From positions 1 to 9,554 of the forward strand of contig JANQXJ010000021.1 of NCBI GenBank assembly GCA_030729445.1: 9,554 bases of DNA, read 5' to 3'. This document shows positions 6,741 through 9,554 of this stretch, piece by piece. The position numbers were made by a program, and so were the translations under genes. The notes under the pieces are model-generated. The model did no database searches. It was given only the letters and a program-made list of their open reading frames with translations, and was not told where the DNA came from. Source of the stretch: Limnohabitans sp. (GTDB taxonomy: Bacteria; Pseudomonadota; Gammaproteobacteria; Burkholderiales; Burkholderiaceae_C). How positions within the stretch are numbered: the first letter of the stretch is position 1; each line of letters starts with the position of its first letter.

Positions 6741-8347
6741 CAGTTGACCTTGATCAGTGTCCAGTCAAGGCGGTTGTCAGGGCGGTGAATCACCTCGATG
6801 TTTTTCTTCATGGCCCAAGGAATGACCTGGTTGTGCAGCGGAATGTGCGCCACAGTGTCGTTTTGCAACTGCAGGCCCTCGGTCAGCAAGCGGTCACGCA
6901 CCAACAAATCGGTCTCTGTTTTCACGCGGTCCACGATGTAATCCATACGCTGGTTGCTGTAGCGGCCGGCGTTGTAGTTGCCGTCACCGCCCTTGCCCAC
7001 CGAACGGGTCAGGGACTGCAAGCTGTAGAGCGCGTCGAAGGTCGGCACGCCCCAGCCCAGCATGTAAATGCTGGCTTCGTAGCGCTGGATCATGGGGAAA
7101 TACGTCACCAGCGGCTGGGTGCGCAGTTTGGCTTTCACACCCACCTTGGCCCACATGGCCGTGATGGCCTGGCAGATTTCTTCGTCGTTGATGTAGCGGT
7201 TGTTGGGGCAGGCAAAGTCCACCTCAAAGCCATTGGGGTAACCGGCTTCGGTCAGCAGTTTTTTGGAAGCATCCAATGAATAAGGGAAACGGGTATCCAC
7301 GGCTTGGGTCCAGCCATTGACCTGGGGCGCCACCAAGGCCCCCGTGTTTTGCGACAGCCCACGCATGGTCACGCGGTGGATGGTCTGGATGTCGATGGCC
7401 TGGTACAGCGCCTTGCGCACCTTCACGTCCTTCAGAGGGTTTTTGCCCTTCACGTTGGAGCCCGGCAATTCGTCGCGGTGCTGGTCCATGCCCAAAAAGA
7501 TGGTGCGGTTTTCAATGCCGTCGATCACCTTCAGGTTGGCGTTGTTGCGCATGCGGCCCAAGTCTTGTGGGCTGGGGTCGAGCACAAAGTCGATCTCACC
7601 CGAGAGCAAGGCGGCAGCACGGGTGGCTTCGTTTTTGATGGGGGTGTAGATGATTTCGGTCACGTTGGTGCCGGCATCTGACCAGCCCCACCAGTTGGGG
7701 TTTTTCACCAGCACCAAACGCTGGTCAGGCTGCCAGTCTTTGACCATGTAGGGACCGCTGCCCATGGCATTGCGGTGAGCAAAGTTCTCTTCTTTGGTCT
7801 TGGCATTTTTGGGCTCCATCGACTTGTTCTTTTCGGCCCAGGCTTTGCTCATGATGCGCAGCTCGGTCAACTGGTTCAAGATCACCGGATTGGGGCCACT
7901 CAAGACAATGTCTACCGTGTTGGCATCAACCTTCACAATGCGGCTCATGCCTTGGGTGTAGACGTTGAAGTTGGAAGTTTTAGCGCGGGCACGCTCCAAG
8001 GAGAAGACCACATCATCTGCCGTCAGGGCCGATCCATCGCTGAACTTCACGCCTTTGCGCAAGTTGAACCGGTATTGTGTTGGGGACATCTCACGCCAAG
8101 AAGTCGCCAGTCGGGGTTCGAGCTTGAATGTTTTGCTGTTGTAGTAAACCAGCGAGTCAAAAATAGCCGCATGCACGCCATTGCCCAAAGCATTGTTTTG
8201 CGAATGGATGTCGAGTGTGGGAATGTCGCTGGCACTGGTCCATTTGAAAGGTTTGGCCTGGACCAAACCCGTGGTCAACAAACCCGCTAAAACCAAAGAT
8301 GCGGTCAAAGCGCTGGGCAGCACATTGGAAGAAATCATCTGTTTCAT
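6740..8347 (-). CDS. Peptide/nickel-type ABC substrate-binding protein, family 5 (SBP1)
   Basis: First gene of the operon and a periplasmic ligand receptor. The 535-residue product has a signal peptide with basic N-terminus, hydrophobic core (about 9-29) and probable cleavage after V-Q-A at residue 31; no lipobox is seen. Family 5 features include LATSW (80-84), FNLRKGVKFSDGSALTADDVVFS (split around 94-116), GSGPYMV (196-202) and LLSGEIDFVL (247-256). It aligns along its whole length with SBP2, sharing RTIFLGMDQ, RDEL, VKGKNP-KD, YQAIDI, KKLL.EAGYP.GF and CPN.RY.ND..IC. It keeps the Cys380/Cys392 pair but has no equivalent of the second pair in SBP2. The ATG at 8347 is chosen because GAGG lies seven bases upstream and the signal peptide begins properly; a TTG one codon earlier is too close. 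It abuts the divergent control region, so it is probably the promoter-proximal gene. The ligand is unknown. Confidence 0.95.
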   Translation of the reverse strand: MKQMISSNVLPSALTASLVLAGLLTTGLVQAKPFKWTSASDIPTLDIHSQNNALGNGVHAAIFDSLVYYNSKTFKLEPRLATSWREMSPTQYRFNLRKGVKFSDGSALTADDVVFSLERARAKTSNFNVYTQGMSRIVKVDANTVDIVLSGPNPVILNQLTELRIMSKAWAEKNKSMEPKNAKTKEENFAHRNAMGSGPYMVKDWQPDQRLVLVKNPNWWGWSDAGTNVTEIIYTPIKNEATRAAALLSGEIDFVLDPSPQDLGRMRNNANLKVIDGIENRTIFLGMDQHRDELPGSNVKGKNPLKDVKVRKALYQAIDIQTIHRVTMRGLSQNTGALVAPQVNGWTQAVDTRFPYSLDASKKLLTEAGYPNGFEVDFACPNNRYINDEEICQAITAMWAKVGVKAKLRTQPLVTYFPMIQRYEASIYMLGWGVPTFDALYSLQSLTRSVGKGGDGNYNAGRYSNQRMDYIVDRVKTETDLLVRDRLLTEGLQLQNDTVAHIPLHNQVIPWAMKKNIEVIHRPDNRLDWTLIKVN

Positions 8348-8354
8348 CAAAACA

Positions 8355-8358
8355 CCTC
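8355..8358 (-). promoter_or_regulatory. Ribosome-binding site of SBP1
   Basis: GAGG (extended GAGGTG, 8353-8358) on the minus strand, seven bases before the ATG at 8347. It sets the translation start of the first gene in the operon. Confidence 0.7.
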
Positions 8359-8414
8359 AGTGAGAAAAAAATTGGTAATTTGAGTATGCAACATTCAGGC
8401 CCGATATCAGGGCA

Positions 8415-8424
8415 GGGAATTCCC
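8415..8424. repeat. Perfect 10-base palindrome GGGAATTCCC
   Basis: Perfectly self-complementary, in the divergent intergenic region. It could be a protein-binding dyad; no regulator is identified. Short palindromes of this size can also occur by chance, but it lies beside two other dyads. Confidence 0.5.
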
Positions 8425-8439
8425 CCAAATCCACTGTCG

Positions 8440-8456
8440 CGCACCGGACTGGTGCG
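8440..8456. repeat. Inverted repeat CGCACC-GGACT-GGTGCG
   Basis: Six-base perfect arms (8440-8445 and 8451-8456) around a five-base spacer. Allowing a two-base bulge, pairing extends one or two bases further with GTC/GAC. No T-tract follows on either strand, so it is not an intrinsic terminator. Best read as a candidate operator for the divergent promoters. Confidence 0.5.
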
Positions 8457-8460
8457 ACTC

Positions 8461-8470
8461 GGGTGCACCC
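8461..8470. repeat. Perfect 10-base palindrome GGGTGCACCC
   Basis: Perfectly self-complementary, four bases after the CGCACC/GGTGCG inverted repeat, and containing the same GGTGC/GCACC half-site. Half-sites begin at 8441, 8451 and 8462, about one helical turn apart, which would place bound subunits on one face of the DNA. Confidence 0.5.
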
Positions 8471-8561
8471 TGCCAGAGCGCTTGGGCTTGTGGAAACTTC
8501 GCTGTTGCTGAATTTGTTTTTGTCCTACGCTTTGAGTTCGATCATTTTGAAAGCACCCTCT

Positions 8562-9536
8562 ATGCTCAATCGTCGCCACCTCATTCAAGCTGCCGCCCTT
8601 TCTGCCATGCCCATGGGCATGGTGTTGGCGCAAAGCACATTTCCATCCAAGCCTCTGCGCATCGTGGTGCCTTTTGGTGCAGGTGGTGTGGCCGACCTGA
8701 CGGCACGCGCCGTCGCGCAACAACTGTCTGTCAACCTGGGCCAACCCGTGGTCATCGACAACCGCCCTGGCGCGGGCGGCATCGTGGCGGCCGAACTGGT
8801 GGCCAAATCCGACCCCGATGGCCACACCCTGCTGTTGATGTCCAATGGCACAGCCGTCAGTGCTGGCCTGTTCAAGACCTTGCCGTTCAATCCACGCACA
8901 GACTTCGCCCCGATCTCTTTGTTGGGTTTGTTTGACATCGCGATCGCTGTGCCCGAATCCTCACCCTACAAAACACTGGCCGAGCTCATCAGCTTTGGCC
9001 GTGCCAACCCCGGCCAACTCAACATTGGCACGATCAACATCGGCAGCACCCAACATTTGGCCGCCGAGTTGCTCCGTACTCAAGCCAACCTGATTGCCCA
9101 AATCATCCCCTACAACGGCACGCCTGCCGTCATCAATGCATTGCGCGGTGGCCAAGTCGATGTGGTGGTGGAAATTTTGGGCCCCCTCAAGCCTCAGATC
9201 AACGCCAAAGCCGTGCGACTGCTGGGCGTGATGGGTGCCAACCGCCCCAAAGACCAGCCCCAAGTGCCCGTCGTGCGCGAGCTGCCGGGCTTGAGCAACT
9301 TCAATGTGTCGTCTTGGAACGCCTTGGCCGCACCCGGCAAAACCCCTGCCAACGTGGTCAGCAGACTCAACGCCGAGGTGGTCAAGGTGTTGACAGACCC
9401 CGCCATGGTGCAGCGCTTGGCTGGTTTTAATGTGCAAGCGCAATCAAGTTCGTCGGCGCAATTGGCCCAATTGCTGGACTCGGACATCAAGCGCTGGACA
9501 GAGGTGATTCAAAAGTCCGGAGTCCCTCAGCAGTGA
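8562..9536 (+). CDS. Bug-family (TctC-like) periplasmic substrate-binding protein
   Basis: Predicted extracytoplasmic receptor of the tripartite tricarboxylate transporter type, a family that binds small carboxylates, amino acids and aromatic acids. The 324-residue product has a signal peptide with twin arginines (NRRHLIQ, 3-9), a hydrophobic stretch and likely cleavage after V-L-A at residue 23. Mature-protein hallmarks follow: FPSKPLRIVVPFGAGG (27-42) with Asp45 nearby, LGQPVVIDNRPGAGG (59-73), DPDGHTLLL (84-92), the ligand-loop region GTINIGSTQHLAAEL (156-170), IPYNGTPAVINALRGGQVD (182-200) and SWNALAAPGKTP (251-262). Length is typical. I chose ATG 8562; the frame stays open back to 8463, but the extension would bury the signal peptide. 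The ribosome-binding site is weak (GAAAG, eight bases upstream). It is transcribed divergently from the ABC operon. No membrane partners (TctA/TctB) are in the window, as is common for Bug proteins. Its ligand is unknown. Confidence 0.94.
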   Translation: MLNRRHLIQAAALSAMPMGMVLAQSTFPSKPLRIVVPFGAGGVADLTARAVAQQLSVNLGQPVVIDNRPGAGGIVAAELVAKSDPDGHTLLLMSNGTAVSAGLFKTLPFNPRTDFAPISLLGLFDIAIAVPESSPYKTLAELISFGRANPGQLNIGTINIGSTQHLAAELLRTQANLIAQIIPYNGTPAVINALRGGQVDVVVEILGPLKPQINAKAVRLLGVMGANRPKDQPQVPVVRELPGLSNFNVSSWNALAAPGKTPANVVSRLNAEVVKVLTDPAMVQRLAGFNVQAQSSSSAQLAQLLDSDIKRWTEVIQKSGVPQQ

Positions 9537-9554
9537 CCTTCTGAACAACAGCTT

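Larger units (their letters stand above)
8348..8561. promoter_or_regulatory. Divergent intergenic control region
   Basis: These 214 bases separate the start of the minus-strand ABC operon from the plus-strand Bug-family gene, so they must contain both promoters unless transcription enters from elsewhere. The central part (8411-8474) is GC-rich and packed with dyad symmetries, listed separately. The flank next to SBP1 is AT-rich, with an A-tract at 8364-8371. The flank next to the Bug gene is also T-rich around 8511-8523. I found no convincing sigma70 -35/-10 pair on either strand; the nearest minus-strand candidate is a weak CATACT at about 8384-8389. No tRNA, terminator (no hairpin followed by a T-tract) or small gene with a credible ribosome-binding site was seen. 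Confidence 0.6.

Noticed and set aside
8440..8470. Intrinsic terminator or structured small RNA
   Set aside because: The inverted repeats could form short hairpins, but no T-tract follows on either strand and the position between two divergent starts makes a terminator unnecessary.
8157..8825. Minus-strand open frame of 222 codons bridging the intergenic region and the ends of both flanking genes
   Set aside because: It overlaps the signal-peptide regions of two well-supported genes and has no recognisable domain or ribosome-binding site.
1..9554. CRISPR array, insertion sequence, prophage or defence genes
   Set aside because: No regularly spaced direct repeats, transposase, integrase, terminal inverted repeats or phage-like proteins were seen; all supported genes are transport and metabolism functions.

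Overview
The window reads as ordinary chromosomal DNA from a betaproteobacterium, most likely Burkholderiales and probably Comamonadaceae-like. This rests on moderately high GC with G/C-rich third codon positions, very compact operon structure, and a Bug-family (TctC-like) periplasmic binding protein, a family strongly expanded in that order. Genus assignment from sequence alone is inference.

Layout. Seven genes on the minus strand form one tight transcription unit running from about 8347 down to 1. In transcription order they are: peptide-type substrate-binding protein 1 (SBP1, 6740-8347), DppB-type permease (5760-6740), M20 amidohydrolase (4507-5757), substrate-binding protein 2 (SBP2, 2882-4465), DppC-type permease (1970-2878), DppD-type ATPase (1005-1973) and DppF-type ATPase (1-1008). 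Neighbouring genes overlap by 1 or 4 bases or are separated by 2 to 3 bases; the one larger gap is 41 bases, before SBP2. On the plus strand, divergently transcribed, is a gene for a Bug-family binding protein (8562-9536). The 214-base divergent intergenic region (8348-8561) carries an unusually dense set of dyad symmetries and is the most likely control region. The last 18 bases hold nothing recognisable.

How the genes work together. The two permeases, the two ATPases and at least one SBP make a complete ABC importer of the dipeptide/oligopeptide/nickel (PepT) family. The two SBPs are clear paralogues but share only one set of permeases and ATPases, so they may deliver two ligands to the same channel. 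The cytoplasmic M20 hydrolase lies between the two permease genes and probably cleaves an amide bond of the imported compound, for example an N-acyl or N-aroyl amino acid or a short peptide. The exact substrate cannot be read from the sequence. The divergent Bug protein has no TctA/TctB membrane partner within the window.

Nothing here is a clear-cut new system. The points most worth a second look are the duplicated SBPs sharing one importer, the translationally coupled hydrolase in the middle of the operon, and the palindrome cluster between the divergent units.
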